DNA from: Mycobacterium simiae | Lineage (GTDB): Bacteria; Actinomycetota; Actinomycetes; Mycobacteriales; Mycobacteriaceae | Length of the DNA stretch: 64,000 nt | Direction: 5' to 3' | NCBI RefSeq assembly: GCF_010727605.1 | Contig: NZ_AP022568.1 | Location: forward strand, 1,860,001 to 1,924,000 | In this document: positions 38,458 to 53,025 of the stretch, in pieces | How positions within the stretch are numbered: the stretch's first letter is position 1 | Layout of the letters: each line of letters starts with the position of its first letter | The notes under the pieces: model-generated | Databases searched by the model: none | The model's input: only the letters and a program-made list of their open reading frames with translations | Told to the model about the DNA's origin: nothing | Translations under genes and position numbers: made by a program

Positions 38458-39828
38458 CTAGAAAAAGAGCTGCGCGACCGTGTAAATCACCAACCCGGCC
38501 AGCGAGCCCACCACGGTGCCGTTGATGCGAATGAACTGTAGGTCGCGGCCCACATGCAGTTCGATGCGGCGGCTTGCCTCCTCGGCGTCCCACCGCTCGA
38601 TGGTGTCGGTGATGATCGCCGTGATCTCGACGCCATACTGCGAAACCAGGTGCTGAGCGGCCCGCACGATCCAGTTGTCGACCTTGTCGCGAAGCTCGGC
38701 GTCGTCGCGTAACGACTCACCGATGCGAACGACGGCGTCCGCGATGCGAGTACGCAGCGCCGAGGACGGATCGTCGACGCCCTCGAGCACCAACCGCTTC
38801 AGCGTCTTCCACGCCGTCGCGGCGGCATGGGCGATCTCGTCGCGCGCCATCAGCTGCTCTTTGATCGCGTCAGCACGCGCGATGGTGTCCGGGTCGTGTT
38901 GCAGATCGTCGGCGAATTCGAACAGAAAGCGGGTTGCCGAACGGCGCAGTTCGTGGTCGGGGTTGCGGCGCACCTTGTCGGTGAAGTCCATCAGTTCGCG
39001 ATGGATGCGATCCCCGACAAGGTGGTCGACGAAGCGCGGCGACCACGTCGGTGAGTCGCGTTCCACCACCCGTTGAATGATTTCGCCCGCGTTCAGCGAC
39101 CACTGGAAGGCGCGGTCGGCGAGTAGTTGGATGAGCGCCTCCTGACGGTTCTCGGCGAGCAGCGTCGCCAGCACCCGGCCCGCCGGCGGGCCCCACTGCG
39201 GCTCGGCGATGCGGCGCACGATCATCCGGTCGATCACCTGCTGGACATCTTCGTCCCGCAGCAATTCGACGAGCACGCGGAGCACGGTGGCGGTTTCGCC
39301 GGCGACCCGCTCGGCGTGGGAGGTGTCCGACAACCACTTGCCGAGCCGGCCGGGCACCTGAGCGTCGCGCAGCTTGGTCTCCACCACCTCCGGGGACAGG
39401 AAGTTCTCCCGCACGAACGTGCCCAGCCCCTCGCCGAGCTGGTCTTTCTTGCGCCGGATGATCGCGGTGTGCGGGATCGGTATCCCCAACGGATGCTTGA
39501 ACAGCGCCGTCACCGCGAACCAGTCGGCCAGCGCGCCGACCATCCCCGCTTCCGCGGCCGCGCCGACGTAACCGACCCAGGCGCCGACGCCGCCGTGCGC
39601 CTGCGCCCAGCGGCACGCGAGGAACACGCCGGTGGCGCCGATCAGGAAGCTCAGCGCGACCAACTTCATGCGGCGCAGCGCTACCCGCCGCTGCGCGTCC
39701 GCCTCCGGATCGGCGCCAGCGAACGACTCCGCGAACGACGTCCGCGGGGCCGGTGGCGGGGCCGGCTGCGCCCGACCCGCGGCAGGGCTCGGTGCGTCGG
39801 CTCTCGACGAGGGTCTATGTGCCACCAC
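38458..39828 (-). CDS. DUF445 membrane protein (Rv0473-like)
   Basis: A 456-residue member of the DUF445/YjiN family. A disordered Pro-rich N-terminus is followed by one or two helices (KLVALSFLIGATGVFLACRW; AAAEAGMVGALADWFAVTAL), a large charged central region, and a C-terminal helix (GTVVGSLAGLVIYTVAQLFF). The conserved GALADWFAVTALFKHPLG segment defines the family. Function is unknown. A GTG at 39828 is the best start. Confidence 0.82.
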   Translation of the reverse strand: MVAHRPSSRADAPSPAAGRAQPAPPPAPRTSFAESFAGADPEADAQRRVALRRMKLVALSFLIGATGVFLACRWAQAHGGVGAWVGYVGAAAEAGMVGALADWFAVTALFKHPLGIPIPHTAIIRRKKDQLGEGLGTFVRENFLSPEVVETKLRDAQVPGRLGKWLSDTSHAERVAGETATVLRVLVELLRDEDVQQVIDRMIVRRIAEPQWGPPAGRVLATLLAENRQEALIQLLADRAFQWSLNAGEIIQRVVERDSPTWSPRFVDHLVGDRIHRELMDFTDKVRRNPDHELRRSATRFLFEFADDLQHDPDTIARADAIKEQLMARDEIAHAAATAWKTLKRLVLEGVDDPSSALRTRIADAVVRIGESLRDDAELRDKVDNWIVRAAQHLVSQYGVEITAIITDTIERWDAEEASRRIELHVGRDLQFIRINGTVVGSLAGLVIYTVAQLFF

Positions 39829-39927
39829 ACCATCATGTATCGATTGGGCCAGTTCGTGTTACGACGCCGCTGCCGACCTGGTTTCCGATGGCCGTCCCGT
39901 CCGCCATCTGTACCCGCTACGCCGTAT

Positions 39928-39963
39928 TATCGACAGCGTTCTAGTGAATGGGAATCGTCGATA
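39928..39963. promoter_or_regulatory. Candidate operator of the MadR-type regulator
   Basis: TATCGAC (39928-39934) and GTCGATA (39957-39963) are perfect inverted arms separated by 22 bases, ending directly at the GTG of the TetR-type gene. This fits an autoregulated TetR promoter. Whether the same sequence precedes desaturase genes cannot be seen here. Confidence 0.4.
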
Positions 39964-40665
39964 GTGGCAGAGCAAATCCCGGCAGTAATCGTCAAGACGG
40001 ACGGTCGTAAGAGGCGTTGGCACCAACACAAGGTGGAGCGTCGCAACGAGCTGGTTGATGGAACGATCGACGCGATTCGCAGACACGGCCGCTACTTGAG
40101 CATGGATGAGATCGCCGCGGAGATCGGCGTTTCCAAAACGGTTTTGTACCGATATTTCGTCGACAAAAATGACTTGACGACGGCCGTGATGATGCGGTTT
40201 GCCCAGACCACGCTGATTCCGAACATGGCCGCGGCATTGACGTCGAACCTCGACGGAATCGACCTGACCCGTGAAGTCATCCGCGTCTACGTCGACACCG
40301 TGGCCAACGAGCCGGAGCCGTATCGGTTCGTGATGGCGAACAGCTCGGCCAGCAAGAGCAAGGTGATCGCCGACTCCGAGCGGATCATCGCCCGGATGAT
40401 CGCGGTGATGATGCGCCGGCGCATGGTGCAGGCCGGGATGGACACCGGCGGCGCCGAGCCGTGGTCTTACCTGATCGTCGGCGGTGTGCAATTGGCCACT
40501 CACTCGTGGATGTCCAACCCGCGCATGACCCGAGACGAACTGATCGACTACCTCACCATGCTCAGCTGGAACGCGTTGTGCGGAATCGTCGAGGTAGGCG
40601 GATCCTTGGAGAAATTCCGCGCCGAGCCGCACCCGTCGCCGATCGTGCCGCCGCGAGACTCGTAG
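39964..40665 (+). CDS. TetR-family regulator, MadR-like (Rv0472c-like)
   Basis: A 233-residue regulator with an N-terminal HTH at about residues 48-70 (MDEIAAEIGVSKTVLYRYF) and a helical ligand-binding domain. The M. tuberculosis homologue, MadR, senses acyl-CoA and represses mycolate desaturase genes. The GTG at 39964 directly follows an inverted repeat. It is upstream of pcaA on the same strand, consistent with a mycolic-acid regulatory neighbourhood. Confidence 0.85.
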   Translation: MAEQIPAVIVKTDGRKRRWHQHKVERRNELVDGTIDAIRRHGRYLSMDEIAAEIGVSKTVLYRYFVDKNDLTTAVMMRFAQTTLIPNMAAALTSNLDGIDLTREVIRVYVDTVANEPEPYRFVMANSSASKSKVIADSERIIARMIAVMMRRRMVQAGMDTGGAEPWSYLIVGGVQLATHSWMSNPRMTRDELIDYLTMLSWNALCGIVEVGGSLEKFRAEPHPSPIVPPRDS

Positions 40666-40777
40666 ACAACCCGGCAGGCTGCCGTTTTGTGCTTTTGGCA
40701 GGCGCCGTGTGACCCTAGGTGTGGCCCGCAGCATACGGCATGTGCCAGCGGAAACCGCTAGCATGCAGGGGCATGCG

Positions 40778-40843
40778 CCGGAGGTGCATGGGCAACCCCG
40801 ACCAGTCGGCCCCGCACCTCCGGGAAACAGAAAGGCTTCTTTC
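40778..40843 (+). promoter_or_regulatory. Structured 5' leader of pcaA
   Basis: CCGGAGGTGC (40778-40787) pairs perfectly with GCACCTCCGG (40814-40823), enclosing a 26-base region that can itself form a GGGC/GCCC-type stem. Downstream, GAAAG (40830-40834) pairs with CTTTC (40839-40843), partly hiding the AAAGG ribosome site. A TAGCAT box at 40759-40764 could start the transcript just upstream. This suggests post-transcriptional control of pcaA. Confidence 0.4.
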
Positions 40844-40846
40844 GTT

Positions 40847-41710
40847 ATGGCCGTGCAGCTCACGCCCCACTTCGGCAACGTGCAAGCGCACTACGACCTG
40901 TCGGACGACTTCTTCCGGCTCTTTCTGGACCCCTCACAGACCTACAGCTGCGCATACTTCGAGCGTGATGACATGACACTCGAAGAGGCTCAGCTCGCCA
41001 AGATCGATCTGTCATTGTCCAAGCTGCGGCTCGAGCCTGGGATGACGCTCCTCGACATCGGCTGCGGCTGGGGCGCCACCCTGCGCCGCGCCATCGAGAA
41101 GTACGACGTCAATGTCGTCGGGCTGACCCTGTCCGAGAACCAGGCCGAACACGTGCAGAAGTCGTTCGACCAACTGGACACCGACCGCACCCGCCGAGTG
41201 CTGTTGGAGGGCTGGGAGAAGTTCGACGAGCCGGTCGACCGGATCGTGTCAATCGGTGCTTTCGAGCACTTCGGCCGGGCCCGGTGGGCACGCTTTTTCG
41301 AGATGGCGTACTCGGTACTGCCGGCCGACGGCGTGATGATGCTGCACACCATCGTGCGTCCGTCGTTCAAGGAGGCCCGGGCCAAGGGTCTACCGTTGAC
41401 GCACGAAGTCGTTCATTTCACCCAATTCATCCTGGCCGAGATTTTCCCGGGCGGCTGGCTGCCCACTCCCGCATTGGTCGAAGAGCACGCTTCCGACGCC
41501 GGATTTAAGCTCACCCGGATTCAGTCGCTGCAGCTGCACTACGCCCGAACCTTGGACATGTGGGCGGCCGCGCTGGAAGCGAACCGGGACACGGCCGTCG
41601 CGATCCAATCCGAGAAGGTCTACGACCGCTACATGAAGTACCTGACCGGCTGCGCAAAGCTATTCCGCCAGGGGTACACCGACGTCGACCAGTTCACGCT
41701 GGAAAAGTAA
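40847..41710 (+). CDS. pcaA: Cyclopropane mycolic acid synthase PcaA
   Basis: A 287-residue SAM methyltransferase that makes the proximal cis-cyclopropane of alpha-mycolates. SAM motif I is [16 protein letters not shown]; the N-terminal PHFGNVQAHYDLSDDFFRL and C-terminal LTGCAKLFRQGYTDVDQF are PcaA-specific. The ATG at 40847 gives the exact family length. It is preceded by a leader with strong inverted repeats and converges with umaA, with a terminator between. Confidence 0.95.
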   Translation: MAVQLTPHFGNVQAHYDLSDDFFRLFLDPSQTYSCAYFERDDMTLEEAQLAKIDLSLSKLRLEPGMTLLDIGCGWGATLRRAIEKYDVNVVGLTLSENQAEHVQKSFDQLDTDRTRRVLLEGWEKFDEPVDRIVSIGAFEHFGRARWARFFEMAYSVLPADGVMMLHTIVRPSFKEARAKGLPLTHEVVHFTQFILAEIFPGGWLPTPALVEEHASDAGFKLTRIQSLQLHYARTLDMWAAALEANRDTAVAIQSEKVYDRYMKYLTGCAKLFRQGYTDVDQFTLEK

Positions 41711-41733
41711 CCAGCGCGATTTCGCCACCGACC

Positions 41734-41761
41734 GAGGCCCCGGCATTGCGGCCGGGGTCTC
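41734..41761. terminator. Bidirectional terminator between pcaA and umaA
   Basis: GAGGCCCCGGC (41734-41744) pairs with GCCGGGGTCTC (41751-41761) around a 6-base loop, with one G-U wobble. It sits midway between convergent stops at 41710 and 41763. Confidence 0.75.
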
Positions 41762-41762
41762 G

Positions 41763-43581
<1,819 letters not shown>

Positions 43582-43611
43582 TGTTTCTCCATTGTGTTGT
43601 CGTGGACCGCA

Positions 43612-43646
43612 ATAGGCCCCGCCCGGGATCGCCGGGCGGGGCCTAT
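43612..43646. terminator. Strong hairpin between icl and fadB2
   Basis: ATAGGCCCCGCCCGG (43612-43626) pairs perfectly with CCGGGCGGGGCCTAT (43632-43646), a 15-bp stem with a 5-base loop. It lies 134 bases beyond the icl stop and 31 bases before fadB2, probably ending icl transcripts and uncoupling the two genes. Confidence 0.75.
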
Positions 43647-43779
43647 GCTACTTCAGCCGATCTTCACTGCTCCGAACGTGCACTCCATGCGAAGATCCGG
43701 TCGGAATCTCGCAATAGCTGCACCTTCGATGACGGCGGGCCAGCCTACGGCCGCGCCTCGTCACCGGCTTACCGCACGG

Positions 43780-45066
<1,287 letters not shown>

Positions 45067-45212
45067 TGGGCTTGCTCCTTATGGTTCTTTTTGAGCCGGG
45101 ACCGCGCGTCTTGCGATGACTGAGGCTCAACTTCACTCGTATGCTTAACCGACGATGACACAGGGTGTTGATGCAGGTCCACCCATTTTCATTGCCAATT
45201 TCGGCCACGACG

Positions 45213-45265
45213 TCGCGTCGATGTTGCGAAGATTGCGAAGATCGGGGGTAACTGAACCGGTTCAG
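45213..45265. promoter_or_regulatory. Palindrome and direct repeats in the icl / thioesterase intergenic region
   Basis: A perfect 14-base palindrome, CTGAACCGGTTCAG, lies at 45252-45265. Just before it are two copies of TTGCGAAGA (about 45224-45241). These sit 186 bases upstream of icl and 64 bases past the thioesterase stop, in a 262-base gene-free gap (45067-45328). They are candidate regulator sites; the regulator is unknown. Confidence 0.45.
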
Positions 45266-45328
45266 AAGCTACCGATCAGTAACCAGAATCCGCAGGTCAA
45301 CCCATAATTTAACGGGACGCTTGTCCTG

Positions 45329-46132
45329 TTAGAGGTTGAAGAGCGCGGCGACCGCTTTGGTCTCGTCACCGACCGCATATGTGAGCGTTGTAACAGGCCG
45401 ATCGACGAGCCCGGGCCCGAATTGGTCGGTCGTTCCGGCGGGATGGATATGCGAGATGATCTCCAGCTTGTCGCCCAGCGCCACCGGCGCCTCGTGCTCG
45501 ATCGTGATGCGCAGCGGCCGGGCCATCAGCGCGAGATGCGACGCCAGATAGTCCTCGATGACACTCCAGTACACCGAGTTGTTCATGTGGTCGAACAGGT
45601 CGATATCGGTCACCCGGACCGGGAACTCGTGGATCTCCGCGGCTCCGGTTCGCAGGTCGCGGCCGCCCGGCTTGAGATAGCCCTGCCACCGCAGCCGGTC
45701 CACCGACGTCGTCTTGTGCAGCCCGGCGAGGAAGTCGTCGGAGATGCGCGACGGCATCTGGGTTTCCCGGTTGATGTTGATCCAGAAGGCCTCCGACTCG
45801 ATCAGCCCGCCCTTGCGCCCATCGATGCGCACCCGCATCTCGCACCACCGATTCGAGGTGCCCGAACACCACCGTCGACACCGCAGCATGTCCTGGAACT
45901 CGATGGGCTGTAGCAAATCGAGCATGGTCCGCCGGACGATCCACAGTGGGTGGGTTTCCTCGAAGCCCATCTCGCGCAGCTGATCCTGGCCGATGTCCTG
46001 GATGTGCCGGCATGCGGCATCCAGCCGCAGCCGGCCGGTGCGGTCGATGTCGCCGACGCGCAGCGGCCATTCGCGGTCGAACACGTCGGGGTGGCCGTCG
46101 GGCACCGGCATCATTGATTTGTCCAGGCTCAC
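45329..46132 (-). CDS. Acyl-ACP/acyl-CoA thioesterase-like protein (Rv0466-like)
   Basis: A 267-residue double hot-dog protein of the FatA/acyl-ACP thioesterase family. It contains LRVGDIDRTGRLRLDAACRH, SDDFLAG and TDIDLFDHMNNSVYWSVIED, the last carrying the catalytic Asn/His-type segment. It probably releases fatty acids from carrier proteins or CoA. GGGGGAG lies upstream of the GTG at 46132. It is divergent from ramB, with an inverted repeat in the 142-base gap. Confidence 0.85.
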   Translation of the reverse strand: MSLDKSMMPVPDGHPDVFDREWPLRVGDIDRTGRLRLDAACRHIQDIGQDQLREMGFEETHPLWIVRRTMLDLLQPIEFQDMLRCRRWCSGTSNRWCEMRVRIDGRKGGLIESEAFWININRETQMPSRISDDFLAGLHKTTSVDRLRWQGYLKPGGRDLRTGAAEIHEFPVRVTDIDLFDHMNNSVYWSVIEDYLASHLALMARPLRITIEHEAPVALGDKLEIISHIHPAGTTDQFGPGLVDRPVTTLTYAVGDETKAVAALFNL

Positions 46133-46227
46133 GACTTCGCTCCCCCGTTGACCTTCACATTGGGCTTCGTGCGCATCATGCCAACGAGACGCCGAAACGC
46201 CAAACGCGTGCCAGGTCCGCAGCGCTT

Positions 46228-46255
46228 TGCCAAGTCTGCTAAGTGAGCCTTGGCA
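46228..46255. promoter_or_regulatory. Candidate RamB operator
   Basis: TGCCAAG (46228-46234) and CTTGGCA (46249-46255) form a perfect inverted repeat with a 14-base spacer, 19 bases ahead of the ramB start and overlapping its probable promoter. The TTTGCCAAG half resembles published RamB-type TTTGCAAA sites. Autoregulation is likely. Confidence 0.45.
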
Positions 46256-46274
46256 TCGCAGGTAGGCTCGGTGA

Positions 46275-47692
<1,418 letters not shown>

Positions 47693-47696
<4 letters not shown>

Positions 47697-48268
47697 GCGA
47701 GCATGCGGGCCAGGTCGCCCGCATTCCGTCGTCCACCAAGTTGCGCCGGCTGGGGCCGGTCAACTGGGTGTTGGCGAAGCTGGCCGCCCGCACCGTCTCC
47801 GCGCCGGAGATGCATCTGTTCACCACGCTCGGTCAACGCCAAGGCCTGTTCTGGGCGTGGTCGCTGTACGGGGGGCGGCTGCTGCGCGGCCGGCTGCCGC
47901 GGGTCGACACCGAATTGGTGATCTTGCGCGTCGCGCACTTGCGCGGGAGCGAATACGAACTGCAGCACCATCGGCGGATGGGCCGCCAGTTCGGTCTGGA
48001 CGCGCAGGTGCAGGAGGCGATCTTCGCCTGGCCCGACGCTCCCGCCGGTGACGGCCCCCGCGTGATCCTGAGCGCGCGTCAGCAGGCGCTGCTCAACGCG
48101 ACCGACGAACTGATCAACAATCGCTCCATCAGCGACGCCACCTGGCAACAGCTGGCCATGCATCTCGACCGCCGCCGTCTGATCGAATTCTGCTTGCTCG
48201 CAACACAATACGACGGACTCGCGGCAACGATCAGCGCGCTGAACATCGAACTGGACAACCCGCGCTAA
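47693..48268 (+). CDS. Carboxymuconolactone decarboxylase / AhpD-like protein (Rv0464c-like)
   Basis: A 191-residue helical protein with the CMD/AhpD-like core: ELVILRVAHLRGSEYELQHHR followed by QEAIFAWPD and ARQQALLNATDELI. The canonical CxxC of AhpD is replaced here (GSEYE region), so peroxidase activity is doubtful. It is translationally coupled to ramB. Confidence 0.8.
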
Positions 48269-48272
48269 GACC

Positions 48273-48548
48273 TCAGGCGAGCACGTCGACCAGCACGGCC
48301 AGCGTCAAAATCACCGGCAGTATCGGCAAGTCGAACGCGAACGCCGCCCACAGGTACTTGCCCCGCCGCCGCAGTTGCCAACCGAAGATCGCGGCCCCGA
48401 CGCCCAGCAGCACCGACGCCAGCAGCAGCAACGGGGCCCAGTGCCCGGCTGTCGCGTTGTCGCCAACGACCGAAATCGCAATCAGCCACAGCACATAGCC
48501 GGTCACGGCGCCACCGAGGGCACCGAGGATGGTCTCGCCGCGCAGCAT
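48273..48548 (-). CDS. Small membrane protein (Rv0463-like)
   Basis: A 91-residue protein with three hydrophobic helices (LGGAVTGYVLWLIAISVV; WAPLLLLASVLLGVGAAIFG; FDLPILPVILTLAVLVDVLA). It starts with an ATG at 48548 and follows lpdC by 8 bases, so it is probably in the same operon. Function is unknown. Confidence 0.75.
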   Translation of the reverse strand: MLRGETILGALGGAVTGYVLWLIAISVVGDNATAGHWAPLLLLASVLLGVGAAIFGWQLRRRGKYLWAAFAFDLPILPVILTLAVLVDVLA

Positions 48549-48556
48549 CTACCGGC

Positions 48557-49954
<1,398 letters not shown>

Positions 49955-50033
49955 GAGCCCACATTAGTGGGCGGCGACTTCTCGCTGCACGACACCGTGG
50001 CCCGCCTAGGCCCCGGCTACCCTGGCCGGTCGG

Positions 50034-50651
50034 TCAATACGGGATGACGCCGATCACGCAGTGACTTACTGGCGGGCCGACCCGCGCGCAGTAGTAGTAG
50101 CCGTACAGCGGCGCCGCGGCGAGCAGCGAACCGAACGGCCCGGACAGCACCGCGATGGACAGCGCCGCGACCAGTGGCCTGCCCTGCACCATCGCCAGCA
50201 TTACCGCGCCGACCACGCACGCGACCACATAGACCAGGGTCATGAACACCGGCGCCGCCTTGTCGATGGTGTGGTACCACCAATAAAACAGACTCAGGCC
50301 CACCTCGGCGGTGACCGCCCAGGTGCCGAGGAGCACCAGCGCCAGCTTCCACCACTTCAGGTACTGGTAGCGGCCCGGCACGGTGACCGACTGCACCGAC
50401 GTGCCGACCGACTCGACCTCCGTTGGCGCGGCGTCCCGTTCGGCAGCAGCCGCGACGTCGGGTTTGTCCGGCTCGGCCGTGTACTTCGCGGCTTCCCGAC
50501 GCTCGGCGACGATGGGTATCGGCTGTGCGCCCGTGTCGTCGAAATCTGGGACGAATCCTTGCGTGCCGGTGTCCTCGGAGTCGAAGTCGGGGACGAACGG
50601 CTCGGTGCCTGGGTTGCCGGCCGGGCCCTGTTCAGCGTCCTTGTCAGCCAT
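50034..50651 (-). CDS. Membrane protein with acidic N-terminal repeats (Rv0461-like)
   Basis: A 205-residue protein. The first 95 residues are acidic and disordered with a repeated FVPDFD unit (at about 19 and 33). About four helices follow (LALVLLGTWAVTAEVGLSLF; FMTLVYVVACVVGAVMLAMV; ALSIAVLSGPFGSLLAAAPL). The ATG start overlaps the end of the next-upstream gene by 8 bases. Function is unknown. Confidence 0.72.
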   Translation of the reverse strand: MADKDAEQGPAGNPGTEPFVPDFDSEDTGTQGFVPDFDDTGAQPIPIVAERREAAKYTAEPDKPDVAAAAERDAAPTEVESVGTSVQSVTVPGRYQYLKWWKLALVLLGTWAVTAEVGLSLFYWWYHTIDKAAPVFMTLVYVVACVVGAVMLAMVQGRPLVAALSIAVLSGPFGSLLAAAPLYGYYYCARVGPPVSHCVIGVIPY

Positions 50652-50922
50652 GGGCGGTCACCTCGATGGCCACCAGCACCCCGAACCAGCCGGGACCCAG
50701 CGCCAGGATGAACGTGCCCAGCATCGTGACCCAGCGGCGCCCGGAGAACAGGATGGTCAGCAACCCCATCACGCTGGGCAGCCCGACGACCAGTGCGATC
50801 ACCACATCGGGGCGCACCGGGGTGTGAATCAGCACGGTCAGCGCCACACCGACCAGCAGGCCGACCGCGGTGCCTACCAGCATCGCGCTGGCCAGCAGCC
50901 AGGGACGCGGTAAAGGGATCAC
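50644..50922 (-). CDS. Small membrane protein (Rv0460-like)
   Basis: A 92-residue protein with three hydrophobic segments (LLASAMLVGTAVGLLVGVAL; VVIALVVGLPSVMGLLTILF; MLGTFILALGPGWFGVLVAI). It is coupled to the downstream membrane gene by overlap. A GTG at 50922 is the likely start. Function is unknown. Confidence 0.7.
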   Translation of the reverse strand: MIPLPRPWLLASAMLVGTAVGLLVGVALTVLIHTPVRPDVVIALVVGLPSVMGLLTILFSGRRWVTMLGTFILALGPGWFGVLVAIEVTAHG

Positions 50923-50940
50923 CTCATCGAGGTTACTGAG

Positions 50941-51426
50941 TCACGGAATACGAGGCGGGCACGTTTCCGGCACGGCTTCATCAATCACGGGGTCAATCAC
51001 CGGACCGCGAACCAGGGGGCGCTCACCCCGCTCGTAGCCTGCCCCGGTAATCACCGATTCGGTCTCTAGCTGGGCCTTTTCCTCGTCGGTGAAGACGCGC
51101 CCACGACTGAGAAACCGCACGCCTTCGGGAGCCTCCAGGCTGAACCCGCCACCCCGACCGGGCACCACGTCGATGACCAGCTGGGTGTGCTTCCAGACCT
51201 GGTACTGCGGGCCCGAAATCCACACCTCGACACCCTCGGACCCCACGTCGAGGATCCCGAGCAGGACGTCGCGGTCACCCACGACGAAGTCGCCAACCGG
51301 GTAACACATCGGCGACGACCCGTCGCAGCAGCCACCGGACTGGTGAAACATCACCCGGCCGTGCCGCTCTTGGAGCCGGCCCAGCAAATCGGCGGCCGCG
51401 GCGGTGACGACGACGCCGGTGCACAT
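50941..51426 (-). CDS. DUF779 protein (Rv0459-like)
   Basis: A 161-residue soluble protein of the DUF779 family, usually encoded beside aldehyde dehydrogenase genes. The cysteine-containing MFHQSGGCCDGSSPMCYPVG motif is conserved and may be catalytic or bind metal. The ATG overlaps the ALDH stop (TGATG), so both proteins are made together and probably act in the same aldehyde pathway. Confidence 0.83.
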   Translation of the reverse strand: MCTGVVVTAAAADLLGRLQERHGRVMFHQSGGCCDGSSPMCYPVGDFVVGDRDVLLGILDVGSEGVEVWISGPQYQVWKHTQLVIDVVPGRGGGFSLEAPEGVRFLSRGRVFTDEEKAQLETESVITGAGYERGERPLVRGPVIDPVIDEAVPETCPPRIP

Positions 51427-52949
51427 CAGAAGAAGCCCTGCGCCTTGTCCGCGTAGGACACCAGCAGGTTCTTGGTCTGCTGGTAGTGCTCGAGCGCCAT
51501 CTTGTGGGTTTCGCGGCCGAATCCGGACTGCTTGTAGCCGCCGAACGCCGCGTGCGGCGGGTAGGCGTGGTAGCAGTTCACCCACACCCGGCCAGCCTTG
51601 ATCTCACGCCCGGCTCGGTAGGCGGTGTTGCCGTCACGGCTCCACACCCCGGCGCCCAGACCGTAGAGGGTGTCGTTGGCGATACCCATCGCGTCGGCGA
51701 AGTCGCTGAACGACGTCACCGCCACCACCGGCCCAAAAATCTCTTCCTGGAAGATGCGCATCTTGTTGTTGCCGGAGAAGATCGTGGGCTGCACGTAGTA
51801 GCCGCCGGACAAATCGCCGCCGAGCTCCGCGCGCTCACCGCCGGTGACGACCTTGGCGCCCTCCCCCTTGCCGATCTCGATGTAGGACAAGATCTTTTCC
51901 AGCTGATCGTTGGACGCCTGCGAGCCCAGCATGGTCTCGCTGTCCAACGGGTCGCCCTGGCGGACGGCCTTGGTGCGGATCGCGGCGAGCTCCAAAAACT
52001 CGTCGTGAATGTCGGACTGGATCAGGCTGCGCGACGGGCAGGTGCAGACCTCGCCCTGATTGAGGGCGAACATGGTGAAGCCCTCCAGCGCCTTGTCCTG
52101 GAAGTTGTCGTTGGCCGCCATCACGTCGGAAAAGAAGATGTTCGGGCTCTTTCCGCCGAGTTCGAGGGTGACCGGGATCAGGTTCTGCGAGGCGTACTGC
52201 ATGATCAGCCGGCCCGTAGTGGTTTCCCCCGTGAACGAGACCTTGGCAATCCGGTCACTGGACGCCAGCGGCTTGCCGGCCTCGACGCCGAATCCGCTGA
52301 CGATGTTCACCACGCCCGGCGGGATCACATCGCCGATCAGCGACATCAGGTACAGGATTGACGCCGGGGTCTGCTCGGCGGGCTTGAGCACCACCGTGTT
52401 CCCGGCGGCCAGCGCCGGGGCCAGTTTCCAGGCGCCCATCAGGATGGGGAAGTTCCACGGGATGATCTGCCCGACGACGCCGAGCGGCTCGTGGAAGTGA
52501 TAGGCGACGGTGTCCTCGTTGATCTGCGACAGCGAGCCCTCCTGGGCGCGGATCGCTGCGGCGAAGTAGCGGAAATGGTCGGCGGCCAGCGGGATATCGG
52601 CCGCGAGCGCCTCCCGGATCGGCTTGCCGTTGTCCCACACCTCGGCCACCGCCAACGCGTCCCTGTTCGCCTCGATGCGATCGGCGATCTTGTTCAGCAC
52701 CGCCGCCCGCTCGGTCGGGGAGGCCTTGCCCCAGCCGGGGGCGGCCGCGTGCGCGGCGTCGAGCGCCTTGTCGACGTCGGCCTCGTCCGAGCGCGCCACT
52801 TCGCAGAACGTTTGGCCGGTCACCGGTGTCGGGTTCTCGAAGTACCGGCCCTGGGCGGGCGCGACCCACTGACCGCCGATGAAATTGTCGTACCGCGACT
52901 CGTACGACATCAGCGCGCCGGCGGCACCTGGACGTGCGAAAACGGTCAT
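51426..52949 (-). CDS. NAD-dependent aldehyde dehydrogenase (Rv0458-like)
   Basis: A 507-residue ALDH of the acetaldehyde/AldB-type group. The catalytic cysteine lies in [11 protein letters not shown] and the general-base glutamate in [13 protein letters not shown]-binding residues follow [18 protein letters not shown]. It oxidises an aliphatic aldehyde to the acid. GGAG lies upstream of the ATG at 52949. It is coupled to the DUF779 gene and divergent from the prolyl oligopeptidase (76 bases). Confidence 0.93.
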   Translation of the reverse strand: MTVFARPGAAGALMSYESRYDNFIGGQWVAPAQGRYFENPTPVTGQTFCEVARSDEADVDKALDAAHAAAPGWGKASPTERAAVLNKIADRIEANRDALAVAEVWDNGKPIREALAADIPLAADHFRYFAAAIRAQEGSLSQINEDTVAYHFHEPLGVVGQIIPWNFPILMGAWKLAPALAAGNTVVLKPAEQTPASILYLMSLIGDVIPPGVVNIVSGFGVEAGKPLASSDRIAKVSFTGETTTGRLIMQYASQNLIPVTLELGGKSPNIFFSDVMAANDNFQDKALEGFTMFALNQGEVCTCPSRSLIQSDIHDEFLELAAIRTKAVRQGDPLDSETMLGSQASNDQLEKILSYIEIGKGEGAKVVTGGERAELGGDLSGGYYVQPTIFSGNNKMRIFQEEIFGPVVAVTSFSDFADAMGIANDTLYGLGAGVWSRDGNTAYRAGREIKAGRVWVNCYHAYPPHAAFGGYKQSGFGRETHKMALEHYQQTKNLLVSYADKAQGFF

Positions 52950-53025
52950 CTTCTCGGCTCCTTGTTCGGCTCGTGCACGACTGTTGTGCTACAGCTCACA
53001 CTACCGCTGGGCCACAATGGCTTCC

